Assembly (NCBI GenBank): GCA_002709045.1
Contig: PAPJ01000008.1
Coordinates: forward strand, 162,092-226,091
DNA length: 64,000 bases
Direction: 5' to 3'
From: Planctomycetaceae bacterium
Lineage (GTDB): Bacteria > Planctomycetota > Planctomycetia > Pirellulales > Pirellulaceae
The notes under the pieces are model-generated. The model ran no database searches and had not been told where the DNA came from. It worked only from the letters and a program-made list of their open reading frames with translations. The translations under genes and the position numbers were made by a program. Of this stretch, positions 18,718-29,400 are shown piece after piece. Position 1 is the first letter of the stretch. Each line of letters begins with the position of its first letter.

Positions 18718-19092
18718 AATGCGGTGGACAATAAGCCGGGTTCTGTAATCACCGAAGTGACGATGGTCATTCATCTAGGACGACAATTGCTTGCCATCTC
18801 GAGCAGCCGACCCGGAAATCAAGGAGAGCGAGCGACTCTCCGATGGCGAACCATCTTCTTTCCTGCTTGGCTTTGCTTCCAATGGGGTTTACCAAGCCAC
18901 ATCAGTCACCTGACATGCTGGTGAGCTCTTACCTCACCGTTTCACCCTTACCCGCTAAGCGGGCGGTCTACTTTCTGTTGCACTATCCCTGACCTTACGG
19001 CCGGTCGGCGTTACCGACCATTGTGCTCTGCGAAGCCCGGACTTTCCTCTCGTTCGACAAGCGAACCAGCGACCATCCAGTCCACCCGCATT
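18718..19092 (-). ncRNA. rnpB: RNase P RNA, bacterial class A
   Basis: The catalytic RNA of RNase P, which matures tRNA 5' ends. Reading the minus strand, conserved blocks appear in order: GAGGAAAGTCCGGGCT (CR I), CAGAAAGTAGACCGCC, GGGTGAAACGGTGAGGTAAG, the P15 loop segment GGTAAACCCC with the tRNA-CCA-binding GGT, AGATGAATGACCATCGTC, and ACAGAACCCGGCTTAT (CR V). The P1 helix can be drawn between AATGCGGGTGGAC at the 5' end (to 19092) and GTCCACCGCATT at the 3' end (from 18718), with one bulged G. A TTGACG at 19119-19124 is a plausible -35 about 30 bp before the 5' end. T5 just after the 3' arm may terminate it. Exact ends are inferred from P1. Confidence 0.95.
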
Positions 19093-19161
19093 CCTTACTG
19101 TTTATTTTGAGACAATCCCGTCAAATGTGAAGAAGGGAAATCGTAAAACAACGCAACGCTG

Positions 19162-20280
19162 TTAACTACCACTAAAGCGAGCCAGCGCTTCTCGGTCAAT
19201 TTCGATCCCCAGTCCCGGCCCGTCAGGGATGGTTAAAAAACCGTCATCATTCAGGATAAATTTCTCTACAACCAGATCCTCTATATAGGCCGCCGGCGTC
19301 AAATACTCAACGTACCAGGCCACCGGTAGTGAGGCCGCCAGTTGCAGATCAGCTGCCAAACCTACTGCTGTATTCCACCCGTGACTCACAAAACGAACAT
19401 TGTGATCATAGGCATGCCATGCAATCCGACGAGCCTCCGTGAGTCCCCCGCATTTAGTAGCATCCGGCTGAATAAAATCAACAGCATGACGTTCAATCCA
19501 GGGGATAAATGCCTGACGACGCGTCAGTACCTCACAGCCCGCAACAGGCACAGGTGAATGCTCTCGCAATTTGATATAGCCTTCAATGTCATCCGGTGGA
19601 AGTGGCTCTTCAAACCACTCAACCTGATACTCAGCCAGCATATGCGCCGTATTAATTGCCCACTTATAATCGTGAGGCCAAAACTGTTCACTACCTCCGG
19701 CATCCACCAGTAAGGTAATATCCGGTCCCACTGTTTCTCTGGCGGTGCGTACAAGCTCTTCATCAAAAGCACGACTTACACGACCAAACGGTCTCCAACC
19801 GAGCTTAATCGCTTTAAATCCGCGAGCCACCGTTTCCTCGAGCCGTTGTGCCAATATTTCGGGCTGATCAAACAGAATGGATCCATAGGGCTTTATCTTA
19901 TTTCGATAAACTCCACCAAAGAGCTTCTTAATTGGCTGATGACATACCTTGCCGAACAAATCCCAAAGTGCAATATCGATACCTGAAATCACATGTTCAA
20001 CCGTCCCACCACGACCCTGCCAGAAACTACTTTGACGCAGCAACTCACTCACACGTTCGGGTTCATCAGCCGGCGCACCAAGCCACAGGGGCCTGAGGAA
20101 ATCAACACCAGCCTGAGTTAGCGCCGAACCGGTAAAGACACTTCCAATTCCGGAAATACCTTCGTCCGTGTGCAACTCCACGAGTGTATGCAAATCATCT
20201 TCAGGCTCGTGGCCTTCAGGCCAGCCCCCATCGACCGTAGCACCAAGTAATTTATGGCATTCAATAGATGTAATCTTCAT
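19162..20280 (-). CDS. Mandelate racemase/muconate lactonizing enzyme family protein
   Basis: A 372-residue member of the enolase superfamily, which abstracts the alpha-proton of a carboxylate. The N-terminal capping domain (1-120) is followed by a TIM barrel with the acid/base Lys strand GFKAIKLGW, metal ligands in LLVDAGG (Asp), WFEEPLPP (Glu) and AGCEVL (Glu), FIQPDATKCGG, and the HGWNTAVG His-containing loop. The family context suggests a sugar-acid dehydratase or epimerase, but the substrate cannot be named. It follows the esterase by 6 bp, so the two are almost certainly co-transcribed. Confidence 0.92.
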   Translation of the reverse strand: MKITSIECHKLLGATVDGGWPEGHEPEDDLHTLVELHTDEGISGIGSVFTGSALTQAGVDFLRPLWLGAPADEPERVSELLRQSSFWQGRGGTVEHVISGIDIALWDLFGKVCHQPIKKLFGGVYRNKIKPYGSILFDQPEILAQRLEETVARGFKAIKLGWRPFGRVSRAFDEELVRTARETVGPDITLLVDAGGSEQFWPHDYKWAINTAHMLAEYQVEWFEEPLPPDDIEGYIKLREHSPVPVAGCEVLTRRQAFIPWIERHAVDFIQPDATKCGGLTEARRIAWHAYDHNVRFVSHGWNTAVGLAADLQLAASLPVAWYVEYLTPAAYIEDLVVEKFILNDDGFLTIPDGPGLGIEIDREALARFSGS

Positions 20281-20286
20281 ATTCTT

Positions 20287-21777
20287 TTACTCAACACTAT
20301 GATGCTTCAGATAAACCGCTGACATTTCCATTCGAATACGCTGCATCAAATCGGGCGTTGTCAGATTGAAATGGTCTCGTCCAGGATGCATTTCAATAAC
20401 AGCATCACTATCCAGTGACGCCATAGTCTTTTTCAGGTACTCGCAGGCACCTTCTAAATAAAATGTATCCACCGTTCCCATAAAAACATTAATCTTGCCT
20501 GCCAGTTTCTCTTTAAGGCCGGCATCCCAACGCCGTACAATCAGTTTATTAATATCATATTCGACCCAATACTTCACTGTGGCAGGGATTATTGTACCTT
20601 TGTCACGAGTCCACATAAGCAGTGGTTTTCCCTTCTGATCCAACGGACTGAAGACGGCCTCAAACGATTTAAGCTGACCACCTCTTCCAAGGCCATCATC
20701 CATGCGCCCAAAATCTTCGTACCAAATCATAACCTGCCCGTCGCGACGAGCTAATGGACGTCTCTGGCCCTCCCGATTTACGTACAAACTTAACGGGCTA
20801 TCTGCATAAAGATTAACCTCCTGATAATCCCGAAAGTCCACGGGATCCGGTGCTGTACTCCAAACACCACCAAATACATCCGGATAGTTTACTTGGAGCC
20901 AAAGGCTACTCCAACCTCCACTGCTATGCCCGGTTACAAACCTTGCGGTAGAAGCTGAAACCGAACGATAGCGACGATCAATTTCAGGAATTAACTCCCT
21001 TATTAAGGCTGCTCCGCGCGGACCGTTTTTTGCACTATCAGCATAAACATGATGCCCCCATTTACATTGCCCATCAAGGAAGACACGAATAAATTCAACT
21101 TCCCCTTTCCCAGCTTCCGGCCCTCCTTGTGCCAAGCTTCGTCCCATTGTCTCGTGAGTTCCACCAAAACCAGAAACTGTATAAATCACGGGAAAACGGG
21201 TTTCACTATTTTCGTAATACGAGCGAGGAAGTACGACTGTCGCCTTTTGAATAATCTCACGTCCATAGAATGCTGATAACCTGGAACTATAAAGACGAAT
21301 CTGCTTCCGATATTCTGTTTGCTCAAAAGGGAATTCTTTAATAACTTCGGTCAATTTAAACGTCAGACGGTTATTCCCGGTCCAGTCAACTTCCTGCACT
21401 TGGCTATAGAGGTTTCCGGTTCCCTTTGCATGGTCAGAATGATAAATATCAAAATCAAAAAGAGCCTGTATGAAATATTTGCCTTTTGAAAGCTCGGCCA
21501 ATGTCGCGGGAAACCCTAATGTTTTACCATCAAACTCCACCGAACCTCCAGCATCAACGGTAACATCCAACGCATAAAACGGCTCCGGTGAAAACCAGTT
21601 GGGACCGGTATATGGCTGACGATTTCCTGCTGTAGATGTAAACAAGTACATCCTTCCTGAAGTGGAAGAATTCAGAGCATCGGCAGGCACTTCAATCGTT
21701 ACTAATGGGGTCGCCGACAATATTGTCGTTGACGATACAGTGGCAAGTAGCGAAAGGAACAGGACGATTTTTTTCAC
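20287..21777 (-). CDS. Exported esterase-family alpha/beta hydrolase
   Basis: A 496-residue protein with a Sec signal peptide (KKIVLFLSLLATVSSTTILSA) and a beta-rich N-terminal region, then an esterase D/feruloyl esterase-like alpha/beta hydrolase core. The nucleophile elbow is TGHSSGGWSS (Ser), the strand before it FPVIYTVSGFGG, and the late MHPGRDHFNL supplies the catalytic His. Such secreted esterases often remove acyl groups from polysaccharides. Together with the following enolase-superfamily gene this could be a small carbohydrate-degradation unit; that is inference. It probably starts at GTG 21777. Confidence 0.82.
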   Translation of the reverse strand: MKKIVLFLSLLATVSSTTILSATPLVTIEVPADALNSSTSGRMYLFTSTAGNRQPYTGPNWFSPEPFYALDVTVDAGGSVEFDGKTLGFPATLAELSKGKYFIQALFDFDIYHSDHAKGTGNLYSQVQEVDWTGNNRLTFKLTEVIKEFPFEQTEYRKQIRLYSSRLSAFYGREIIQKATVVLPRSYYENSETRFPVIYTVSGFGGTHETMGRSLAQGGPEAGKGEVEFIRVFLDGQCKWGHHVYADSAKNGPRGAALIRELIPEIDRRYRSVSASTARFVTGHSSGGWSSLWLQVNYPDVFGGVWSTAPDPVDFRDYQEVNLYADSPLSLYVNREGQRRPLARRDGQVMIWYEDFGRMDDGLGRGGQLKSFEAVFSPLDQKGKPLLMWTRDKGTIIPATVKYWVEYDINKLIVRRWDAGLKEKLAGKINVFMGTVDTFYLEGACEYLKKTMASLDSDAVIEMHPGRDHFNLTTPDLMQRIRMEMSAVYLKHHSVE

Positions 21778-21875
21778 AGGGCTATTTCCGGCAAAACAAG
21801 TAAAGTATCAATGGACTAAAAAAACGAATACAGGCATGCCTTCATCCTAATAGATTTAAAGCAAATCTGCCGGCG

Positions 21876-23495
21876 TTAGTCACTTACATAAATACGTTTT
21901 GACCCTATATATACTTGCCCATCGCTCTGCAAATAAAGCCGCACCGTCTGAAAACCGGGCTTCACATCCTTAATCGCTAATGAATGCGAAACCAAACCGG
22001 GGACAGACAATTTCCAAGACGATGATAACCACACGGCATCGTTGGCTCGCTGATACTCGTCGTCATAAGCTTTAGCCAATTCCCTTTGGAAATGCTCGCG
22101 TTTAAGCGGTTCAAATCGCTGTATACCTCGCTCCGTCGCAAGCTCCAATACTGCCTCACCAGCGACTGGCGCTTGGAACGTCACCATTAACTTCTGGCCA
22201 TTTTTAACCGTTGGTAAACAATTCAATTTGACACCACTGGGATAATTCAGCTGTAACAGTGGATCTCCCAGCAAATTAAACATTAGTGCATGTTCCTCAC
22301 GTTCTTCCTTAAGGAGTTCCGGTGCAGGACTTAAATTACCTGCCAAACTATCCAGAAGTTGCCGATTCGCGGTCCGATCAGCGGAGCGAGGAACGATCAG
22401 GCTCCGTTTTGCATTAGTAACAACATTTCCTAAGATCTCTTCCCGCAAGCGAAAGCACTGTCGCAGCAAACCGTCGCCCATAACGCTCATTGCATATGGC
22501 ATTGAAACCCTGCTGGCTGCATAAACGGCGACTGGACCTTTATCATGCATAACGAGCTGTTCCCCGATACAAGGGTTAAGCGAGTCATAGGCTCCAACAT
22601 AGCAGGCCAAAAAAACACAAATCGGAGGCAAGCCTTTAATTGCAACTCCTGCTAGATTCTCTTGCTTCATAATCGAGATTGGCTGTGCATTGGGAACATT
22701 TACACGATCTAACTGATTACGTAGACCATGCCCCATATAAATCCAAAACAACCCGCCGTCGTTAAGTCGGTTCAGTGTATGCTGACCAAAACTAAATGGA
22801 TCCGGACAAAATGGACTTTGCCAACTGGCTTGGGTCATCGTCACACGAAAGGAACCGGGAATTCCCTGACTAATAAATCTTCTTGTGACTGAGGTCAAAA
22901 CCCCATCAACGGCAGGGCCAAATCCACCTACTCCCGCCACAAAGTGAATATCGCGTTTACCTGCAGCGTCCTGATATCCTTGTTCGTACCGCAGCATTCG
23001 CTTTACATAGCCTGCCAACTGATCCGCACTAACAGCAGGAATCCTACCAATCGCAACATCGACGATCCCATCATCATTAAGATCTCCATATGGTAAATCC
23101 GAAGCAATTTCAGGTTCCGAACCAAACAGGACATTCACCTTAGCCTGCGAATAAAACGTCGGGATATGTTCCGGTTTGCTTTCACCAAACTTTCCTTTGT
23201 CAAATGTCGGTGAATCGCCAATTAAAACAACAGCCTTTAACTCCTGCGAAACAGATATCTTGTTGATTGCCTCACGAACTTGAGCAGCCGTTGCCTGCGG
23301 TCTGACAATCCTAATTAAATAACCCTGCCTGCGGCGATATTTGACCCAGGGCTGCCAGGCCTTTTCAAATGATTCGGGGCAAACACAGACGACAAGTCCC
23401 GCGTGACATACCGTTGGAACACCTACTACCCAAGCGAGGACAAGAAAGATTGCCCACCGCTTAGTTTGGCCTGGGAAATTACGCCAACCCATCAC
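21876..23495 (-). CDS. C25 (gingipain)-like cysteine peptidase, exported
   Basis: A 539-residue protein with a signal peptide (WAIFLVLAWVVGVPTVCHA). The catalytic domain of peptidase family C25 is recognisable: the pre-catalytic DLPYGDLNDDGIVDVAIGRI (typical of gingipains and the type IX secretion sortase PorU), the His motif IYMGHGLRN (H256) and the Cys motif FLACYVGAYDS (C298), 42 residues apart. A C-terminal beta-sandwich-like region (about 430-539) ends in a Trp/Arg-poor strand without a canonical sorting signal. The start is ATG 23495 or ATG 23492; either overlaps the stop of the TPR gene, indicating coupling. I infer processing of a surface or secreted protein. A protease-dead relative is less likely because both catalytic residues are present. 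Confidence 0.75.
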   Translation of the reverse strand: MMGWRNFPGQTKRWAIFLVLAWVVGVPTVCHAGLVVCVCPESFEKAWQPWVKYRRRQGYLIRIVRPQATAAQVREAINKISVSQELKAVVLIGDSPTFDKGKFGESKPEHIPTFYSQAKVNVLFGSEPEIASDLPYGDLNDDGIVDVAIGRIPAVSADQLAGYVKRMLRYEQGYQDAAGKRDIHFVAGVGGFGPAVDGVLTSVTRRFISQGIPGSFRVTMTQASWQSPFCPDPFSFGQHTLNRLNDGGLFWIYMGHGLRNQLDRVNVPNAQPISIMKQENLAGVAIKGLPPICVFLACYVGAYDSLNPCIGEQLVMHDKGPVAVYAASRVSMPYAMSVMGDGLLRQCFRLREEILGNVVTNAKRSLIVPRSADRTANRQLLDSLAGNLSPAPELLKEEREEHALMFNLLGDPLLQLNYPSGVKLNCLPTVKNGQKLMVTFQAPVAGEAVLELATERGIQRFEPLKREHFQRELAKAYDDEYQRANDAVWLSSSWKLSVPGLVSHSLAIKDVKPGFQTVRLYLQSDGQVYIGSKRIYVSD

Positions 23496-24862
23496 TTAAC
23501 TAACTCCAGCCCCACGATAGCACGCCCGTGATTAGGAGACCGTTGCAGACATTCTTCATACGACTGTTTGGCTGCAGTACGGTCACTTAGAGCACGTTGA
23601 GCCTCCGCCAATGCAAACCAGACATTAGGATCATCTTTTAAGATACTGACAGCGACACTCAGTTCTACATTGGCTTCACGAATTTTGTTATCCCTCCACT
23701 GCAACCGTCCACTTTCATATTTATGATAGCCACGATATAGCTCGGCTTTCGCAGTGTTTCCCTGTGATGCATACAGTTCTGATAATTTCCGACAACATTC
23801 CGCATTCGCCTCTACCGTCTTACTTGCGCGGACAACTTGTCCTCGTAGCCAAGCGGCTTCTGCTTTGGCCTCATCCTCGCTGGCCAGAAAGCAATCTCCA
23901 ACCAATTCCCATAAGTAAGCTGATTCACCGTCATGAATGAGCCAACGCTTCAAATAGAACAATGCCGTTTCTGGATCACCACTTTTCAGAAATGAAAGTG
24001 AAGCCTGAATACCATAAGCCGGACGCCAAAGCGGTTCCAGCAACTTGAAAGAATTCATCGCTTCGCGGGTTGCCGTATCTGTATCGTCCGCCTCAAGAGC
24101 TTCAGTACTAGATTTTAAAGCAACGGCTGCTCCCATCTTATTTACATTCTGTTGATCCCAATCGCGGGAAATAGGATGAATTGTAATCATCTCAGAGGTA
24201 TGCATAGACAAGTCAAAGCTATGACGTGCCTCCTGTTGATTGCCCAATTTTTCATAAGCCCAGCCTTGCATCTGATGCGCCCGCATTGAATTTGGACTAC
24301 GCTCGAGCAGCCGAGAAAGAATTTCAACAGCCTCCTTAGCCCGCTCATCACGAATGAGAATTCTCGCCAAAGCCAAATCCGCAATTTCATCGTCCTTGGT
24401 TTTACGAAGATAGATTTCTGCATTCACTCTGTCTTCAAGTCGTAAGTAATCCAAACCAATTTGCAGATTAGCATGGGATGCCAATTCGTCCTTTGAGGCA
24501 CCCACCGGTTTTAGAACTTTAATAGCTTTCGCAATTTTCCCACGACGACTAAGACAGATCCCGAATTTAAATTTTTGTGTAAGATTCAGGTCTCCAACGT
24601 CTAAGGCTCTGCGAAAACAGTATTCTGCTTCGGGCATCAGAGCAAACGTTGTGTAGAGTTCGCCCAGTTTAATCCAGGACTGTACACTATTTACATCATG
24701 TTTTTCCTCGATCTCACGAACTCCATCGCGAAAACCGTTTTCCAGTTTGTGAACTCTGGATAAAACCTGAGCTTTGAATCCGCCATTTTCAAGATATCTC
24801 ATCAGAATCACAGCAATCTGGCAAAGAATGACGGCAAGTAATATCAAGTGAAATTTTTTCAT
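23492..24862 (-). CDS. TPR-repeat protein with N-terminal membrane anchor
   Basis: A 456-residue protein with one N-terminal hydrophobic helix (FHLILLAVILCQIAVIL) as anchor or uncleaved signal, and a chain of tetratricopeptide repeats. Helical pairs such as WIKLGELYTTFALMPEAEYCFRRAL, AHQMQGWAYEKLGN and VWFALAEAQRALSD are spaced about 34 residues apart from residue 60 to the C-terminus. It is a scaffold for protein-protein contacts. The start codon overlaps the preceding FG-GAP stop by one base (TAATG), and the stop overlaps the C25-like peptidase start, so the three genes form a coupled unit. Confidence 0.85.
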   Translation of the reverse strand: MKKFHLILLAVILCQIAVILMRYLENGGFKAQVLSRVHKLENGFRDGVREIEEKHDVNSVQSWIKLGELYTTFALMPEAEYCFRRALDVGDLNLTQKFKFGICLSRRGKIAKAIKVLKPVGASKDELASHANLQIGLDYLRLEDRVNAEIYLRKTKDDEIADLALARILIRDERAKEAVEILSRLLERSPNSMRAHQMQGWAYEKLGNQQEARHSFDLSMHTSEMITIHPISRDWDQQNVNKMGAAVALKSSTEALEADDTDTATREAMNSFKLLEPLWRPAYGIQASLSFLKSGDPETALFYLKRWLIHDGESAYLWELVGDCFLASEDEAKAEAAWLRGQVVRASKTVEANAECCRKLSELYASQGNTAKAELYRGYHKYESGRLQWRDNKIREANVELSVAVSILKDDPNVWFALAEAQRALSDRTAAKQSYEECLQRSPNHGRAIVGLELVK

Positions 24863-26391
24863 TACCGTTTCTCCTTAAACCAAATTCGAACCGGATGATC
24901 CGGTACGACACTCAACGGAATTCTAAACTGTCCGGCAACGATATCATCCAATCCATCACCATCGATATCACCACAATCAACCGAGATCAATTCGACCGGC
25001 TGTCTAGCTATCAAATGTTGCTTCTTGAAACTGCCTTTATCATTTTCCACCCATATGACACTGGGGTTTTGCGGATTTGCATAATCGTTCGACATGCTAA
25101 TCAAGACGACATCCAGATCCCCATCATTGTCCACATCCGACGGGGCTGAAGCATAAGTCCCGCCCAGCTTCCCTATCATTTGAGCCTCAAAAGTCCAATC
25201 ACCTTTGTTTCGCAGCCAAACACAACCGTGATAGGGCATCGGCCAGCCATGTCCAAACTCGAGATTATCTCCCTGGCTCATTAGAAAATCCATATACCCA
25301 TCCTGATCAAGATCAGTGGCAACAAGACCTCCCCCTCCGACATCATAATTATCCGTTTCATAAAGTATGCGTCGACTGAAATTCCCCTGACCATCATTCT
25401 CCAATGCCCAGACTTCTTCTTCATCCTGCGTAACAATCGCGCCGATATCAAGATCTCCATCTTTGTCATAGTCATGAACCGGTACATGGATGACCCCAGG
25501 GCGATCGAGAAGTGAAGAATCCCGAAAAGTTATTCCGTCCCCCAAATTCTCTAGCAAACGCACTCCGCCACGAGCATATCCGAAAATGGCAACAGCTAAA
25601 TCAATATCGCCGTCACCGTCAAAATCACCAGGTTGAACATCTGCCACTCGCCGCACATCAGTCAGTAATACGTGACGCTGATAACCATCTTCCGTTTTTC
25701 GAAAGAGTACAACCTCACCAACCAGTTCGTCTGAAGGCATAATATTACCCAAAACCGATACGATAATATCGGGTTGTTCATCGTTATTAATATCGACCAC
25801 AGTGGCATGCGCTGGTGCTACCATAGAATCGCCCTTAAATGTTTCCTTCCATTGGTACTCAAAACCCTGACTCTCGGCCATCTTTTGGAGCTCTGCCTGC
25901 ATCTCTTCAGATGTACTGTCTTCAGTCAGTTTTGGCTCAAAAACCGTTTTTCCTTCATAGCTATAGGCAATCACAGTATTTTGCGCGGCATTGCAAACAA
26001 GTATTTCGTTCTTTTCATCGCCATTCACATCAACAATCTGTACGTTGGTTATTCGCACTTCATGCGAATCCTTCATTGCCAGCAATTCACCATCTTCTGC
26101 CCCGATAAGCGTCTGCAAATTGGTGGGGATATACTTTTCCTGTTCTAAATCAACAGAGATCCAGTGATGTGCCGGATGAGGAGCCAACACAGGTATTTCA
26201 GAAATTAGTGAAGGAGAAATTCCCATCAACCCCCATACCACTGCCAATATACCAATCAGGCTGCAAAGCAAGACCGTCTTCAACTCCGGCCGATGCATTT
26301 TAGCGACGGCATCATAGGCTGTTAAATCCGCGACTTTGCCCTCGGAGACATCACTGTTTTCAATATCAACTTGAGAGTTACTCATACTCAT
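24862..26391 (-). CDS. FG-GAP/VCBS repeat beta-propeller protein, membrane anchored
   Basis: A 509-residue protein with a cytoplasmic head of about 35 residues, one membrane helix (VLLCSLIGILAVVWGLMGI) and an extracytoplasmic FG-GAP propeller. Calcium-binding DxDxDG-type loops recur: VDVNGDEKN, VDINNDEQPD, GDFDGDGDIDLA, YDKDGDLD, TDLDQDGYMD, VDNDGDLD, GDIDGDGLDD, spaced about 50-60 residues. These proteins commonly bind ligands or partners at the cell surface. The true start may be the second ATG (26385), which has AGG eight bases upstream. The 89-bp gap after the giant gene is AT-rich and could contain a promoter, though I cannot define one. Confidence 0.88.
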   Translation of the reverse strand: MSMSNSQVDIENSDVSEGKVADLTAYDAVAKMHRPELKTVLLCSLIGILAVVWGLMGISPSLISEIPVLAPHPAHHWISVDLEQEKYIPTNLQTLIGAEDGELLAMKDSHEVRITNVQIVDVNGDEKNEILVCNAAQNTVIAYSYEGKTVFEPKLTEDSTSEEMQAELQKMAESQGFEYQWKETFKGDSMVAPAHATVVDINNDEQPDIIVSVLGNIMPSDELVGEVVLFRKTEDGYQRHVLLTDVRRVADVQPGDFDGDGDIDLAVAIFGYARGGVRLLENLGDGITFRDSSLLDRPGVIHVPVHDYDKDGDLDIGAIVTQDEEEVWALENDGQGNFSRRILYETDNYDVGGGGLVATDLDQDGYMDFLMSQGDNLEFGHGWPMPYHGCVWLRNKGDWTFEAQMIGKLGGTYASAPSDVDNDGDLDVVLISMSNDYANPQNPSVIWVENDKGSFKKQHLIARQPVELISVDCGDIDGDGLDDIVAGQFRIPLSVVPDHPVRIWFKEKR

Positions 26392-26480
26392 CGCCTACGG
26401 GAAAAATTACAAATCTCATACAAGATAATGAAATCTCTGTAATACATAAAGACATAATATGTATATTCAAACAGTGACGC

Positions 26481-29400
26481 TTAGGCGGTTTTCAGAGATT
26501 TTGAAGCAAACTTTAATTTCAGTAGCCAGGTAGCGGATGCCATCAATATCACCAGCCCGAGAACCGGGAATACCCAATTCAGGATCATGAACACGCTGAT
26601 TGGCAAAAAGATCACCGCTACAAAAACAACAAACCAGGTGCTATCTGCAAGTGCCCTGATCATCAAACCACCAATCAAAATAACGAGAATGGCTCCCAGA
26701 CCAACGCCGACACGTATCAATGTCTCGATGAGAGATTCACTAACATAATGAACAGAAAAGGCATATTCACTGGTAGCCGAAATATACTCGAGTTCAAACT
26801 GAGCGTATTGACCATTCAAACTCTGTTCATCAAACACAAAACCGGCAATGCTCGTTAAACCCGTAGATTTTGCGACCAGCATCTGATCATTTAAACCTGG
26901 CAAGCCATCGATAGATCCTCCAAACCCGAGACCACCGCCCATGCCGCCCATGCCACCGCCAAAGTCAGAATCAGGTTTACGTTGCTGATCATTCAACTCT
27001 GATTTCTCAACAATGCTGTTATCATTCAGGCTTTCATTTTGTTCGTTTGATTGCTTTCGATTATCGAGTGATTCCTTTTGCTGCATTTGATACTGACGCA
27101 ATTGCTGTTGAAGGCGTTGCTGGCCTGATTCACCACGACTTCGCTGCTGTTGCTCCGATTGTGTGTCTAATGGTTGCACTGGGGTAACATTGCTACTTTT
27201 AGGCTTTTTAGCCGGATTCTGGTAATTCTGTGTATTGCCTTTGTAAAGGCGTTTAGAATCACCTTCTCCATCTTCGATTCGTTGTTCGCGGATCAGACCT
27301 TTGCCTTCAAACCAGCCTTTCTTAAACTGAGATTCTGCTGCTTTCTGCTCGTCTTCCTTCGATGCTTGGTCTGCAGGAGTATCAAAGTTATTACCTAATT
27401 GATTAACTGCATTATTGGTAATATTATTGGTCTGTTCTAGATAACGCCGATTAAGCTGTTCACGATTATCAAATATCGGCTGAGTATCACTTCCGTCTTC
27501 TTGTCTCTGTTGAATAAGACGATCCACCTGTTTATTTAGTTCTTCAATCTGTTGTCCGTTACTAGCCTGCACATCTCCCTGCGTTGCATAGTTATTTACA
27601 TCCGTTTCTGCTTTAAGACTATTAAACAATCGGATTTTCTCGAACGAATTTGATGATTGGTTAGCGCGTCGCAGCTTCTCACCAATTTCCTGATTAATTG
27701 CTGAACGCTGTTTTGATTGGAGACCGTTAATATCGGTTAATCCCAATCCTCCAATTACCTCACCTTCACCGTCAAATCCAAACCAACGCCTGTCATTTGG
27801 AAGAAATAATTTCACAAAGGTACTTCCGTCAGCCACGATATTCATCTCTTTGATGATTGGCAAATGGTTTAATTCACCATACTGTGTTAATACATGTCCA
27901 AGATTACCGGCATAATGAATCTGAACCAGATAAGACAACTCTCCATCTTCTGTTTTTACCAGCGGAATCTTTAAATCTTGAGTGGTTAAACCTTTGATTG
28001 GCTTGACGGGCTCACCAGCAACGGAAACAGCCCATAGGCGAGACCCTGGCGGAAGCTTTGTCTCCAAAAACTGTTCTGTTTGATTGTCCACTAGTAATTC
28101 CAGCTTAGCCCGATAGGTACCCGCATAATCGACGGCAAGATACGTTGTTGCCAAACGAATCTTGGCCGCGTCTCGATTCACGACCTGATTACTCTTGACT
28201 GAATAACGAAGAACCGTCTGAGTCGGATCCTGAGCAGTCACTGCAAAAGCTTCACTAATCCGATCGCCTAATATTGCCGTCAAGTCCCGCCAACGAACTG
28301 ACTGGCGATTCAGTTTCTCAAGGCCTTTAAGAGAATCGGCTTCTTCACTAATTTGATCCCCGGAACTTTCTAGCGAAACAAATTGGGCCAGAACTGCGAC
28401 GTTGTCTCCCAAAACAACCGGAATCGGAGCCAACGCATCAACGCCGGCCTGACGATCCATCTGCACTAACACTCGATATTCATTAAGCACTTCGTCTTCA
28501 AGCAGAATTTTAACCGTCACATAATCTGAATCTTTATCTTCGTCTTCCCAAATAACGCGTTGAACATATTGCGCGTAAATAACTGATTTGCCTCTCATAT
28601 ATTTAGGCAGGCGGAACGTAAAATGCTGTTGTCCGGCATTGGAAACCACATACTCTAAAAGAATGGTTTCTTCTACTGCTCTGTCAGTGACATGAACATT
28701 TGTAAATGTTCGACAGTCGATACTTGTATTACGAGGTACCAGTTGGAATTTAGCTGAGTAATTTGGCCCGCGGAATTTCAATGCGTTACGTGCCAGAGGA
28801 CGTTGATTAGATTTCAACCAACCAAACATGGAAGCCATCGCAACCGACTCACCTTGCTGGATATCAAGCAGTTCGACATCAAACGAAGGATCGGATAGAA
28901 GTACCGTTTCGCCATCCTGAGATTCAACCCCTAAGACCGCCAAATACGGTACGGATGTTGTCATCTTATCCAGTTTACGCTCTAACTTCCCTTCCAGAAT
29001 TACGTTGAGTCCGCCTTGTATTCCCTGTCCTAAAAGCACCGTCACGAGCTTAGCTTTACCGACAACCGCTTGATAACTATCTTCCGCCCACTCAACTAAT
29101 CCCGGAGCACTCAACCGGCGAATCACCAGATCTTCAGGCACAATCAATTGCAGTTGATGCACCGGCCGGCTTCCATCGGAAACGCGAATCATCGACTCCA
29201 AAGTAATCTCCTGAGGAGAAACTCGAACCAACGTTTTGAGATTGGCGAACGACCTTGATTTAACCTCAGTCGCAGCAAGTATCAGCGAATAGACATTACC
29301 CGAAAATTGATATGAGAACAATGGTTTAATTCCCAACGGATTCTCACGCGAAATCACCTGAACATTTTCAGGATCCTCAGGATCTGCGCGAAGACGGTTC

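Noticed and set aside
18672..18770. N-terminal 33-residue extension of the PQQ-like protein
   Set aside because: The bases belong to the 3' part of rnpB; the ribosome-binding site supports ATG 18671.
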